Source: Sphingobium chlorophenolicum
GTDB taxonomy: Bacteria; Pseudomonadota; Alphaproteobacteria; Sphingomonadales; Sphingomonadaceae
DNA: 64,000 bases
NCBI RefSeq assembly: GCF_000722875.1
Contig: NZ_JFHR01000019.1
Span: forward strand, 29,726 to 93,725
Direction of reading: 5' to 3'
Shown: one piece after another, positions 57,323 to 64,000 of the stretch
How positions within the stretch are numbered: position 1 is the stretch's first letter
Layout: each line of letters opens with the position of its first letter
The notes under the pieces: model-generated
Told to the model about the DNA's origin: nothing
Seen by the model: the letters and a program-made list of their open reading frames with translations, nothing else
The model's database searches: none
Position numbers and translations under genes: made by a program

Positions 57323-58522
57323 ATGAACATCCACGAATATCAGGCGAAGGAATTGCTGGCGAAATATGGCGCGCCGATCGCCGCCGGTTATGCCGCCTTC
57401 TCCGTCGAGGAAGCCGTCGAGGCCGCCAAGAAGCTGCCTGGGCCGCTCTATGTCGTGAAGTCGCAGATCCACGCCGGTGGCCGCGGCAAGGGCAAGTTCA
57501 AGGAACTCAGCCCTGACGCGAAGGGTGGCGTCCGCCTGGCCTTCAACCTGGACGAGGTGAAGGCGCACGCCACCGACATGCTGGGCAACACGCTGGTCAC
57601 CATCCAGACCGGCGAAGCGGGCAAGCAGGTCAACCGCCTCTACATCACCGACGGCGCTGACATCGCCAAGGAATTCTACCTGGCCCTGCTGGTCGACCGC
57701 GCCAGCAGCCGCGTTGCCTTCGTCGTGTCGACCGAAGGCGGCATGGACATTGAAGAGGTCGCCCATTCGACCCCTGAGAAGATCCACAGCTTCTCTGTCG
57801 ACCCCGCTTCGGGCTTTCAGCCGCACCACGGCCGCGCCGTGGCCGCCGCGCTGGGCCTCTCCGGCGACCAGGCAAAGCAGGCCGCCAAGGTCGCCTCGTC
57901 GCTCTACGCCGCGTTCCTGGACACCGATGCCGAGCAGATCGAAGTCAACCCGCTGGCGCTGACCGAGCAGGGCAACCTGCTGGTGCTGGACGCCAAGGTC
58001 GGTTTCGACGGCAACGCCATGTTCCGTCACAAGGACATCGCTGAACTGCGCGACCTGACCGAGGAAGACCCGGCGGAAGTCGAGGCTTCGGAATATGACC
58101 TGGCCTACATCAAGCTGGACGGCAACATCGGCTGCATGGTGAACGGCGCGGGCCTGGCCATGGCGACCATGGACATCATCAAGCTGAACGGCGAATTCCC
58201 CGCCAACTTCCTGGACGTCGGCGGCGGCGCCAACAAGGAAAAGGTGACCGCGGCCTTCAAGATCATTCTGAAGGACCCGGCGGTGAAGGGCATTCTCGTC
58301 AACATCTTCGGCGGTATCATGAAGTGCGACATCATTGCCGAGGGCATCGTCGCCGCCGCGAAGGAAGTGAACCTGTCGGTTCCGCTGGTCGTCCGCCTGG
58401 AAGGCACGAACGTCCAGCAGGGCAAGGACATTCTGGCCGCTTCGGGCCTGGCCATCGTCCCGGCGGACGATCTGGGCGACGCGGCCAAGAAGATCGTGGC
58501 GGAAGTGAGGAAGGCGGCCTGA
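57323..58522 (+). CDS. sucC: Succinate--CoA ligase (ADP-forming), beta subunit
   Basis: The nucleotide-binding beta subunit of succinyl-CoA synthetase in the TCA cycle. The 399-residue protein starts [16 protein letters not shown] and has the ATP-grasp lid [37 protein letters not shown] and the CoA-side [14 protein letters not shown] block. Length is standard. Unusually, no sucD follows; the ETF genes do. The upstream spacer carries the TTTGCAAA-type operator. Confidence 0.97.
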   Translation: MNIHEYQAKELLAKYGAPIAAGYAAFSVEEAVEAAKKLPGPLYVVKSQIHAGGRGKGKFKELSPDAKGGVRLAFNLDEVKAHATDMLGNTLVTIQTGEAGKQVNRLYITDGADIAKEFYLALLVDRASSRVAFVVSTEGGMDIEEVAHSTPEKIHSFSVDPASGFQPHHGRAVAAALGLSGDQAKQAAKVASSLYAAFLDTDAEQIEVNPLALTEQGNLLVLDAKVGFDGNAMFRHKDIAELRDLTEEDPAEVEASEYDLAYIKLDGNIGCMVNGAGLAMATMDIIKLNGEFPANFLDVGGGANKEKVTAAFKIILKDPAVKGILVNIFGGIMKCDIIAEGIVAAAKEVNLSVPLVVRLEGTNVQQGKDILAASGLAIVPADDLGDAAKKIVAEVRKAA

Positions 58523-58647
58523 CGCAGCTTTTCGCCTGAACAAGACACCAAAGGGTGCGGGTGGTCCGGGAACGGGCTGCCCGCGCCCGTGTTCGCATTT
58601 GCTCCCGGCTTATGCGGATTGGCGTGAATGAAGAAAGGATGTTGGAG

Positions 58648-59397
58648 ATGAAGATCCTTGTGCCCGTGAAGCGGGTGATTGACTATAATGTGAAGCCGCG
58701 GGTGAAGGCGGATGGGACGGGCGTCGATCTGGCGAACGTCAAGATGTCCATGAACCCCTTTGACGAGATTGCGGTCGAGGAAGCCATTCGCCTGAAGGAA
58801 AAGGGCGTGGCGACCGAGGTGGTCGCGGTGTCTATCGGCGTCGCCAAGGCGCAGGAAACGCTGCGCACGGCGCTGGCGATGGGCGCGGATCGGGCGATCC
58901 TGATCCAGACCGACGATGAGGTCGAACCGCTGGGCGTGGCCAAGCTGCTCGCCAAGGTGCAGGAAGAGGAGGGCGCTGGCCTGATCATCCTGGGCAAGCA
59001 GGCGATTGACGACGACAGCAACCAGACCGGCCAGATGCTGGCGGCTCTGCTGGGCCTGCCGCAGGGCACCTTCGCCAGCAAGGTGGAGGTCGAGGGCAAC
59101 AAGGTCAGCGTGACCCGCGAAGTCGACGGCGGTCTGGAGACGGTGAAGCTGAACGTTCCGGCGATCGTCACCACTGACCTGCGTCTGAACGAGCCGCGCT
59201 ATGCTTCGCTGCCCAACATCATGAAGGCGAAGAGCAAGCCGCTCGCGACCAAGGCGCCCGCCGATTATGGCGTGGATATTTCGCCGCGTCTGGAAACGCT
59301 GTCGGTGGCTGAACCGGCCAAGCGTTCGGCTGGCGTGAAGGTGGCCGATGTCGATGAACTGGTGGCGAAGCTCAAGGCTCTGGGAGTTGCAGCATGA
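58648..59397 (+). CDS. etfB: Electron transfer flavoprotein beta subunit
   Basis: The 249-residue small ETF subunit, which binds AMP and accepts electrons from acyl-CoA dehydrogenases. It starts [14 protein letters not shown]. The AMP loop is near [15 protein letters not shown] and the family signature [36 protein letters not shown] is clear. ATG 58648 follows GTTGGAG; upstream in-frame starts are not conserved. It overlaps etfA by 4 bases. Confidence 0.96.
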   Translation: MKILVPVKRVIDYNVKPRVKADGTGVDLANVKMSMNPFDEIAVEEAIRLKEKGVATEVVAVSIGVAKAQETLRTALAMGADRAILIQTDDEVEPLGVAKLLAKVQEEEGAGLIILGKQAIDDDSNQTGQMLAALLGLPQGTFASKVEVEGNKVSVTREVDGGLETVKLNVPAIVTTDLRLNEPRYASLPNIMKAKSKPLATKAPADYGVDISPRLETLSVAEPAKRSAGVKVADVDELVAKLKALGVAA

Positions 59398-60326
59398 CGA
59401 AGACGCTCGTTTGGGTTGAACATGAGGGTGGCGTCGTCAAGGACGCGACCCTTTCCGCCGTCACCGCCGCGTCGAAGCTGGGCGAAGTGCATCTGCTGGT
59501 CGCGGGTCAGGGCGTGGACGGTGTTGCCGCCGAAGCCGCCAGGATCGCTGGCGTGGGCAAGGTCCATGTCGCGGATGACGCCGCTTTCGGCCATGCGCTG
59601 GCCGAGAATGTCGCGCCGCTGGTCGTTGAGCTGATGGGCCATCATGACGCGTTCGTCGCGCCTGCCACCAGCAACGGCAAGAATATCGCGCCGCGTGTCG
59701 CCGCTCTGCTCGACGTGATGCAGATCAGCGACATTTTGTCGGTCGAGGGCGCGGATACGTTCACTCGTCCGATCTATGCCGGCAACGCCATTGCGACGGT
59801 CAAGTCGAAGGACGCCAAGAAGGTCATCACCGTTCGCGGCACGGCTTTCGAGAAGGCGGCCAAGGAAGGCGGCAACGGGGCTGTCGAGGCGGTGGCTTCG
59901 ACGGGCGACAAGGGCATTTCCTCCTTCGTTGGGGCCGAGATCGCCAAGCTGGAGCGTCCGGAACTGACTTCGGCCAAGGTCATCGTTTCGGGCGGTCGCG
60001 CGCTGAAGGACGGCGAGACGTTCGAGGCGACCATCTTCCCGCTGGCGGACAAGCTGGGCGCGGCCGTGGGTGCGAGCCGTGCTGCGGTCGACGCGGGTTA
60101 TGTTCCGAACGACTATCAGGTCGGGCAGACCGGCAAGATCGTCGCGCCGGAAGTCTATATCGCCGTCGGCATTTCCGGCGCGATCCAGCATCTGGCGGGC
60201 ATGAAGGACAGCAAGACCATCATCGCCATCAACAAGGATGAGGATGCGCCGATCTTCCAGGTGGCGGACATCGGGCTGGTCGGCGACCTGTTCAAGGTGG
60301 TGCCGGAACTCGTCGAAAAGCTGTAA
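59394..60326 (+). CDS. etfA: Electron transfer flavoprotein alpha subunit
   Basis: The 310-residue FAD-binding ETF subunit. C-terminal FAD motif: [46 protein letters not shown], with the redox-tuning Arg and Ser. It passes electrons from acyl-CoA dehydrogenases such as those at 24.2-28.2 kb to ETF-ubiquinone oxidoreductase. It is the last gene of the sucC-etfBA group; a strong terminator follows, at whose T-tract an IS element has inserted. Confidence 0.96.
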   Translation: MTKTLVWVEHEGGVVKDATLSAVTAASKLGEVHLLVAGQGVDGVAAEAARIAGVGKVHVADDAAFGHALAENVAPLVVELMGHHDAFVAPATSNGKNIAPRVAALLDVMQISDILSVEGADTFTRPIYAGNAIATVKSKDAKKVITVRGTAFEKAAKEGGNGAVEAVASTGDKGISSFVGAEIAKLERPELTSAKVIVSGGRALKDGETFEATIFPLADKLGAAVGASRAAVDAGYVPNDYQVGQTGKIVAPEVYIAVGISGAIQHLAGMKDSKTIIAINKDEDAPIFQVADIGLVGDLFKVVPELVEKL

Positions 60327-60351
60327 GGGGTTTCCCCCCAAGGTTTAAAGG

Positions 60352-60386
60352 AGGGCGCGGGCCTTTGGGTCCGCGCCCTTTTTCTT
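60352..60386 (+). terminator. Rho-independent terminator of etfA, at the IS insertion point
   Basis: A 9-bp perfect stem agggcgcgg / ccgcgccct (60352-60360 and 60371-60379) with a 10-base loop, followed by the T-rich ttttctt. The IS1595-type element begins one base later at 60387, so the terminal T-run is the insertion target. Confidence 0.88.
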
Positions 60387-60412
60387 GGCGTTATTATATT
60401 TGCCGTACCCAC
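60387..60412 (+). repeat. Left terminal inverted repeat of the IS1595-type element
   Basis: Begins GGCGTTATTATATTTGCCG and ends GTACCCAC. It includes TTGCCG at 60400-60405, which could act as the -35 of an inward promoter for the RelA/SpoT gene (TAATCA follows about 15 bases later). Confidence 0.85.
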
Positions 60413-60458
60413 CTGAGCGTTAATCATCTAACAGGAAGCCCTAGAATCGGGGATCAGT

Positions 60459-61541
60459 ATGGCGTGGGCAGTACCGGAGCATAAACCAGAGGAAGTGAAT
60501 GGCGCAGGGAAAGCGCTCCAAAAAATGGAGTTCCCGGTCGTAACCAGTGAGGGCTTCAAGGCGCTTGCGGTCATCAATAACTGGCGTTCGGCCCACGCTT
60601 ACCCACTCAACACGTTCCAGATCACTCTTCGCCATCGAGCCCGCAGGATCGAGCGGAAGGTTATTATTGCTCAGCGCGCTAAACGGCTCGACTCAATCCA
60701 TCGCAAGTTGGTCGGTAAGCCGACTATGCGCATGACACAGATGCAAGATATCGCCGGTTGCCGTGCCGTGTTCTCCCGCCTTCCTCAAGTTTACAAGCTT
60801 GTGCAGGCTTACAAGACCGGCCAGTTCGATCATAAGTTTCGGAATGAAAAGGATTATATTCTCCACCCCAAGGCGGACGGGTATCGCTCATTTCATTTGG
60901 TTTATGAGTATGTCGGCACGGTAGCCACTAAGGCTTACAACGGCCTTCGCGTCGAGGTTCAGATTAGAACGCAATATCAGCATGCATGGGCAACGGCTGT
61001 TGAAGCAGTAGGCATATTCACCCGGCAGGCGCTGAAGTCCAACCAAGGCGATCAGGATTGGCTCCGCTTTTTCGCGCTCATGAGTTCAGCAATCGCGGCG
61101 ATGGAGGGGACGCCTTGCGTCCCTGGCACGCCGAGCAGGAAGCTAGAACTGGTTAATGAACTAATCGCCCTCGCCAACAAGCTGCGGGCGCGTGACATGC
61201 TCCGCGCTTACAACACTACGCTCGACACGCTTGGTTCGGCCAAGGATGCAAAATACTTCATCGTCAACCTCGACCCGGATGCAGGGAGGGTCACGGTTCG
61301 GCGATACAAAGCTAAGGAATCCGCTGAGGCAAACGCGCAATACACTCAGTTAGAAAGCCAAATCCCCGACGATTCACGCATGCAAGTCGTTCTTGTGTCG
61401 GTGGCAGACATTAGCGCGCTTAAGCGTGCCTATCCGAACTACTTCCTCGATACAGCGCTATTTGCCCGGCTAGTGGATAGGATCATCAAGGGTGATTTTC
61501 CTGATCCGATTCCTCACCTAGCCATTCCCGACGCAACTTAG
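60459..61541 (+). CDS. RelA/SpoT-domain nucleotidyltransferase (cargo; possible toxSAS/CapRel-like)
   Basis: A 360-residue protein with a synthetase-type RelA/SpoT fold at about residues 60-190. Motifs are QRAKRLDSIHRKL, QMQDIAGCRAVF, NEKDYILHPKADGYRSFHLVYEY and VEVQIRTQYQHAWATAVE. All substrate and Mg residues of (p)ppGpp synthetases appear present. There is no HD hydrolase, TGS or ACT domain. A C-terminal domain of about 170 residues (..AYPNYFLDTALFARL) has no annotation I can assign. Such proteins are found among small alarmone synthetases and toxic toxSAS enzymes; CapRel-like phage sensors are fused in this manner. Function is unproven. Confidence 0.8.
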   Translation: MAWAVPEHKPEEVNGAGKALQKMEFPVVTSEGFKALAVINNWRSAHAYPLNTFQITLRHRARRIERKVIIAQRAKRLDSIHRKLVGKPTMRMTQMQDIAGCRAVFSRLPQVYKLVQAYKTGQFDHKFRNEKDYILHPKADGYRSFHLVYEYVGTVATKAYNGLRVEVQIRTQYQHAWATAVEAVGIFTRQALKSNQGDQDWLRFFALMSSAIAAMEGTPCVPGTPSRKLELVNELIALANKLRARDMLRAYNTTLDTLGSAKDAKYFIVNLDPDAGRVTVRRYKAKESAEANAQYTQLESQIPDDSRMQVVLVSVADISALKRAYPNYFLDTALFARLVDRIIKGDFPDPIPHLAIPDAT

Positions 61542-61680
61542 CGACCCCGGAAAGCGCCCGCTCGAAAGCTTCATCTGCCTCGGTGGGGTTTAGTTCTCCA
61601 GCGGCCTCCATGTCGCGAACGGCTTTGACAAATTTCTCTGCCTGCTCCTCCACCGTCAGTGGTGTTTTTCTCTTCGGCAT
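61486..61680 (-). CDS. Small protein coupled to the transposase
   Basis: A 64-residue, charged, helical protein (MPKRKTPLTVEEQAEKFVKAV..) whose ATG overlaps the transposase stop (TAATG), implying coupled translation. Its 3' end overlaps the RelA/SpoT 3' end by 56 bases on the opposite strand. Similar short Lys/Glu-rich proteins accompany IS1595-like elements, in my experience, but the function is unknown. An antitoxin or transposition accessory role is possible and unproven. Confidence 0.65.
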   Translation of the reverse strand: MPKRKTPLTVEEQAEKFVKAVRDMEAAGELNPTEADEAFERALSGVAKLRREWLGEESDQENHP

Positions 61681-62609
61681 TATGCGATCCCACCAACTGG
61701 ATTGTACGTTAGCCGCTTCCCGATGACACCTGATAACAGCGCATCGGCGCGGTCAGCATCATTACAGCCGAGCGCTATGCGATTGTTATAGCGAAACTCA
61801 AATTCGGCAAGGTAACGATGTAGGTGTCGCTCGCTGCATAACTGGTACACCCCCTTCATGCCCCGCTTGAATATGCTAAAATAGCCCTCGACGGTGTTGC
61901 TGTGCACGGTGCGGTCGGTGAGATCGACATATTGACCCTTGCCGTGGCTGGTTGTGCCATGGGCGGCGAAGAACTTGCCCATATCACGATAGCCGCTGTG
62001 TTCATCGGTCATCACGCGAGCCTCACGAGCCACGTTGTCGAGGACGATGGGCATAAGTGTCGTGGCATTCACGTTCTCGATGACCATGGTGCGCGCCCTC
62101 CTGCTGTCGCGGTCCACCAACGCGAGAACCTTCATTTTGTGGTGGAAGGCGCGCTTCTTCTCGACGCCTTTCAGATTGCCGATGAAGGTTTCATCCACTT
62201 CAACGACACCGCCGCCAGTTCCAAACATGTCGCCCCCGTCTGAGCGCATCGCTTCACGGATGCGATGCGCCATGAACCAAGCCGTTTTAAGGGTAACGCC
62301 AAGTGTCCGGTGGAGTTGGTTGCTCGATACGCCCTTCTTGCTGCCAGCAATCAGATACATCGCCTGCAGCCAGATGTGCATGGCGACCTTGCTGTCCTCG
62401 AAGATGGTGCCGATCTTGACGGTGAAGGGCTTGCGGCACTGGTAGCACTTATACGCGCCAACGCGAGTACTCTTGCCCTGCATCTTGCTGACGCGCTCCA
62501 CGCCGCCGCAATGCGGGCAGACCGGACCTTCGGGCCAGATGCGCGCCTCAACATAAGCGTAAGCGGCTTCTTCGTTGTGGAAGTGTGGAGCAGAAAGGGC
62601 GCTGGTCAT
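61680..62609 (-). CDS. IS1595 family transposase (ISXO2-like)
   Basis: A 309-residue DDE-type transposase. The N-terminal zinc ribbon spans CPHCGG..YKCYQC (residues about 31-60), followed by a helix-turn-helix (SSNQLHRTLGVTLKTAWFMAHRI). Catalytic acids are Asp in VVEVDETFIG, Asp in VMTDEHSGY and Asn/Glu in HSNTVEGYFSIFKRGMKG, the DD(N/E) pattern of the ISXO2-like domain. Length is complete, with no frameshift. A TTGACG (-35)/TAGGTA (-10) promoter-like pair reaches into the right inverted repeat just upstream. Confidence 0.93.
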   Translation of the reverse strand: MTSALSAPHFHNEEAAYAYVEARIWPEGPVCPHCGGVERVSKMQGKSTRVGAYKCYQCRKPFTVKIGTIFEDSKVAMHIWLQAMYLIAGSKKGVSSNQLHRTLGVTLKTAWFMAHRIREAMRSDGGDMFGTGGGVVEVDETFIGNLKGVEKKRAFHHKMKVLALVDRDSRRARTMVIENVNATTLMPIVLDNVAREARVMTDEHSGYRDMGKFFAAHGTTSHGKGQYVDLTDRTVHSNTVEGYFSIFKRGMKGVYQLCSERHLHRYLAEFEFRYNNRIALGCNDADRADALLSGVIGKRLTYNPVGGIA

Positions 62610-62631
62610 TCATTTTACCTACTCCCAATAA

Positions 62632-62657
62632 GTGGGTACGTCAAGTATAATAGCGCC
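62632..62657 (-). repeat. Right terminal inverted repeat of the IS1595-type element
   Basis: Read inward on the minus strand it begins GGCGCTATTATACTTGACG and ends GTACCCAC, differing from the left repeat at three positions (5, 13 and 17). It contains TTGACG, a better -35 than the left copy, oriented toward the transposase. Confidence 0.85.
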
Positions 62658-62670
62658 TTTTCTTTGTCCT

Positions 62671-63012
62671 CTATTCGCAGCGGACATCATTCTTGTCGAT
62701 GGCGCGGCCAGCCAGAGCGCCGCCTGCGCCGCCGATGATGGTGCCCAGCGTCTTGGAACCGCCCGGCGCGATGATGTTGCCCAATACGCCTCCCGCTATC
62801 GCGCCGACGATCGTGCCGGTGGTGCCGTCGTCGCGCTTGCAATAATAGCGGCCGTCATTGTCGCGGTAGATATAGTCGTTCTCGCCAATGGGACGGCCGG
62901 TGCGGTTGCCGTAGCTGGGGCGGTCATAGCCGTAGCGGCTGCCGTCGCCGTCGGAAACGCAGGCCGTCAGCGGCATGGCCAGCAGCGCCGCTGCCAATAG
63001 GGGGGTGCGCAT
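62671..63012 (-). CDS. Glycine-zipper 2TM domain lipoprotein
   Basis: A 113-residue protein with a lipoprotein signal (lipobox PLTAC at residues 14-18), a Tyr/Arg/Asp-rich middle and a C-terminal glycine-zipper pair (GTIVGAIAGGVLGNIIA and LGTIIGGAGGALAGRAI). These SmpA/SlyB-like or 17-kDa-antigen-like outer-membrane lipoproteins are envelope-stress related. Role unknown. It lies right next to the IS end and reads toward it. Confidence 0.85.
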   Translation of the reverse strand: MRTPLLAAALLAMPLTACVSDGDGSRYGYDRPSYGNRTGRPIGENDYIYRDNDGRYYCKRDDGTTGTIVGAIAGGVLGNIIAPGGSKTLGTIIGGAGGALAGRAIDKNDVRCE

Positions 63013-63185
63013 GGTTCTTCTCTCCTCATTTATCCCTGCGTTTGGAATAATGCTTTCGGGGGGCAGAAGTTGCGCGAAATAGTCTGCCCGCCGCGGCCGC
63101 CAAAAGGGGGGAAAGGCAACCGGGCGGGCAGTGATGCCAGCGGTGAGAGGGTTATCGCCCGCTGGAAAAGGGGTTGATATGCGGG

Positions 63186-63398
63186 TCAGGACACCAGCGG
63201 CGCGGGGCTGACGGCGGGGGCCGTCGGCGTGCCCGGACCGGAAGCGGCGCCTTCGTCGTCGCGGCGCTGGTCGAGGTCGGTCTTGGCCTGGTTGTAGCGG
63301 GCGACGAGGTCGTCCTTGAATTCGGTCAGCTTGCCTTCGTCATAGAGTTTCTTGCCGACATAGCCGGCGATCGCGCCGAAGATCAGGGTGCGGATCAT
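63186..63398 (-). CDS. Hypothetical small membrane-associated protein
   Basis: A 70-residue protein beginning MIRTLIFGAIAGYVGKKLYDEGKLTEF, with a short N-terminal hydrophobic helix containing Gly (residues 3-15), then a charged helix and a Pro/Ala-rich tail. It resembles small sphingomonad proteins that follow glycine-zipper genes; no function is known. ATG 63398 lies ahead of a strong hydrophobic start; the longer in-frame extension to 63611 is not credible. Confidence 0.6.
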   Translation of the reverse strand: MIRTLIFGAIAGYVGKKLYDEGKLTEFKDDLVARYNQAKTDLDQRRDDEGAASGPGTPTAPAVSPAPLVS

Positions 63399-63513
63399 GG
63401 GGTTTGGCTCCTTGTTCCGTGGGGATTTTGCATGGATAACCGCGCCCGCCGGGATCGGTTCCGGCGTTGTGCGACGGGTCGAGCGGGGCGGTCGATGCAA
63501 GGAGCGGGGGCGG

Positions 63514-64000
63514 TCATGCCGCCTCTTCCAGCGTGGCCCCTTCCAGCGCGGCTCCCTCCAGCGCGGAAAAGCCGAAGAAGGCGTCGCGGGCGCGGGCGGC
63601 GGCATGTTCATAGGGGATGCGCTCCGCCTCCTCCCGGATGGCGAGCGCCTCTTCCTCCTGCGCGGTCAGGTCGCGCTCATAATCGTCAATGTCGTAGGGG
63701 GCGGTGCTTTCATAGCCGTCGAAGCCGGGCGGCGCGGGATAGTCGGTGCGCCAGGCTTCCCCCGTCTCGTCCCACCATATGCCGCGCAGCCGGGCGGCGG
63801 CCTGTTCCGGCGGAAGGCTGCCCCTGGCCACGAAAAGCGGGCGAAGTTCACACCGTTCATCGAGGGGGTAGGGAGGGGCCTTGTGGCCCTCGCTCAGCGC
63901 CATGCGCGCCGCGACGAAAAGCGCGGCGGAGGCGCCCGGCGACAGCGCGGCGGCGGCTTCCGCGACGGCGGGCGGGGGGTCGAGCGGGTCGGGTTCGTGG
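63514..64000 (-). CDS. Hypothetical acidic protein, 5' end beyond window
   Basis: A minus-strand reading frame ending at 63514 stays open to the window edge (at least 161 codons). An internal ATG at 63903 is possible, but 32 further in-frame codons upstream (HEPDPLDPPPAVAEAA..) look equally coding, so the true start may be outside. The C-terminal part is acidic and helical (YDIDDYERDLTAQEEEALAIREEAER). I do not recognise it. No signal peptide is visible in the window. Confidence 0.55.
   Translation of the reverse strand, partial: HEPDPLDPPPAVAEAAAALSPGASAALFVAARMALSEGHKAPPYPLDERCELRPLFVARGSLPPEQAAARLRGIWWDETGEAWRTDYPAPPGFDGYESTAPYDIDDYERDLTAQEEEALAIREEAERIPYEHAAARARDAFFGFSALEGAALEGATLEEAA

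Larger units (their letters stand above)
60387..62657. mobile_element. IS1595-family insertion sequence carrying a RelA/SpoT-type cargo gene
   Basis: A 2271-bp element bounded by 26-bp terminal inverted repeats (60387-60412 and 62632-62657; 23/26 identical) beginning GGCG, and flanked by the direct repeat TTTTCTT on both sides (60380-60386 and 62658-62664). The family makes 8-bp duplications; I see 7 clear bases within T-rich sequence. Contents are the transposase (minus), a coupled small ORF (minus) and a convergent RelA/SpoT gene (plus). Its codon use is less GC-rich than the chromosome around it. The intact ends and repeats suggest a recent, active insertion. Confidence 0.85.

Noticed and set aside
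60387..62657. Reading the IS region as a two-gene toxin-antitoxin locus without a mobile element
   Set aside because: The matched inverted repeats and flanking direct repeats, plus an intact DDE transposase, show a mobile element. The toxin-antitoxin idea is kept only as a hypothesis for the cargo.

Overview
The window is GC-rich, with genes packed on both strands and many 1-4 base stop/start overlaps (ATGA, GTGA, TAATG). Gene content points to an alphaproteobacterium of the order Sphingomonadales, most like Sphingobium, Sphingomonas or Novosphingobium. The evidence is the S9 protein with an Ala/Pro-rich N-terminal extension, the methyltransferase-comF-grxC-nitrilase-DUF1178 run, the ctaA/ccm/cox complement, a large acyl-CoA catabolic operon, and dispersed palindromic repeats of the kind seen in sphingomonad chromosomes. 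This is inference from family recognition; no database was searched.

Layout. 1-3063: end of glmM, a small DUF1272 zinc protein, thiD, rnhB and an L,D-transpeptidase. 3319-5527 (minus): rpsI, rplM and heme A synthase ctaA. 5758-9980: a FadR-type GntR regulator, an OafA-type acyltransferase with an SGNH domain, and folP. 10269-13533: methyltransferase (minus), then comF, grxC, nitrilase-like amidase and DUF1178, followed by tRNA-Arg(CCT). 13716-19523 (mostly minus): ccmB, ccmA, a zincin-like protease, phhB (plus), a lipoprotein, a patatin-family lipase and an EEP-family phosphatase. 19613-21506: radA and a CvpA-family gene. 21513-33268 (minus): a ten-gene catabolic operon with ligase, thioesterase, three acyl-CoA dehydrogenases, MaoC hydratase, fused hydratase/dehydrogenase, SDR, thiolase and quinone oxidoreductase. 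33682-35979: a signalling patch with a BLUF photoreceptor, a tandem PilZ protein and a FixJ-like regulator whose phospho-acceptor Asp is Glu. 36377-40423 (minus): GH13 alpha-glucosidase and arylsulfatase. 40523-45446 (minus): a six-gene heme-copper oxidase operon with two subunit III-type genes and a membrane cytochrome c. 45884-49143: TadG/TadE-type pilin-like genes and a stand-alone MreB paralog. 49363-56783: fbp, a TIGR02186/TauE pair, an NfrB-like glycosyltransferase with a putative beta-barrel partner, nhaA and an iron-permease-type membrane protein. 57323-60326: sucC, etfB, etfA. 60387-62657: an intact IS1595-family insertion sequence. 62671-64000 (minus): a glycine-zipper lipoprotein, a small membrane protein and an ORF running off the window.

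The most interesting structure is the IS1595-type element. Its 26-bp terminal inverted repeats (23/26 identical) and short T-rich flanking direct repeats enclose the transposase, a translationally coupled small protein, and a convergent RelA/SpoT-type nucleotidyltransferase gene. That makes the alarmone/toxin-like enzyme a cargo gene of a simple IS, inserted in the T-tract of the etfA terminator. It is a candidate mobile stress or defence module.

A second discovery is a modular non-coding repeat of about 240-270 bp with inverted-repeat ends and internal hairpins (a MITE-like family). It has two full copies, at 10028-10263 and 36105-36373, in opposite orientation. Both abut the 3' end of a minus-strand gene and supply its TAG stop codon. 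At least three partial copies and one solo end lie elsewhere. Other points of interest are an inverted-repeat operator candidate in front of sucC, the atypical response regulator, the NfrB-like glycan locus lacking the usual C-terminal regulatory domain, and an AT-rich island in front of the tad-like genes.
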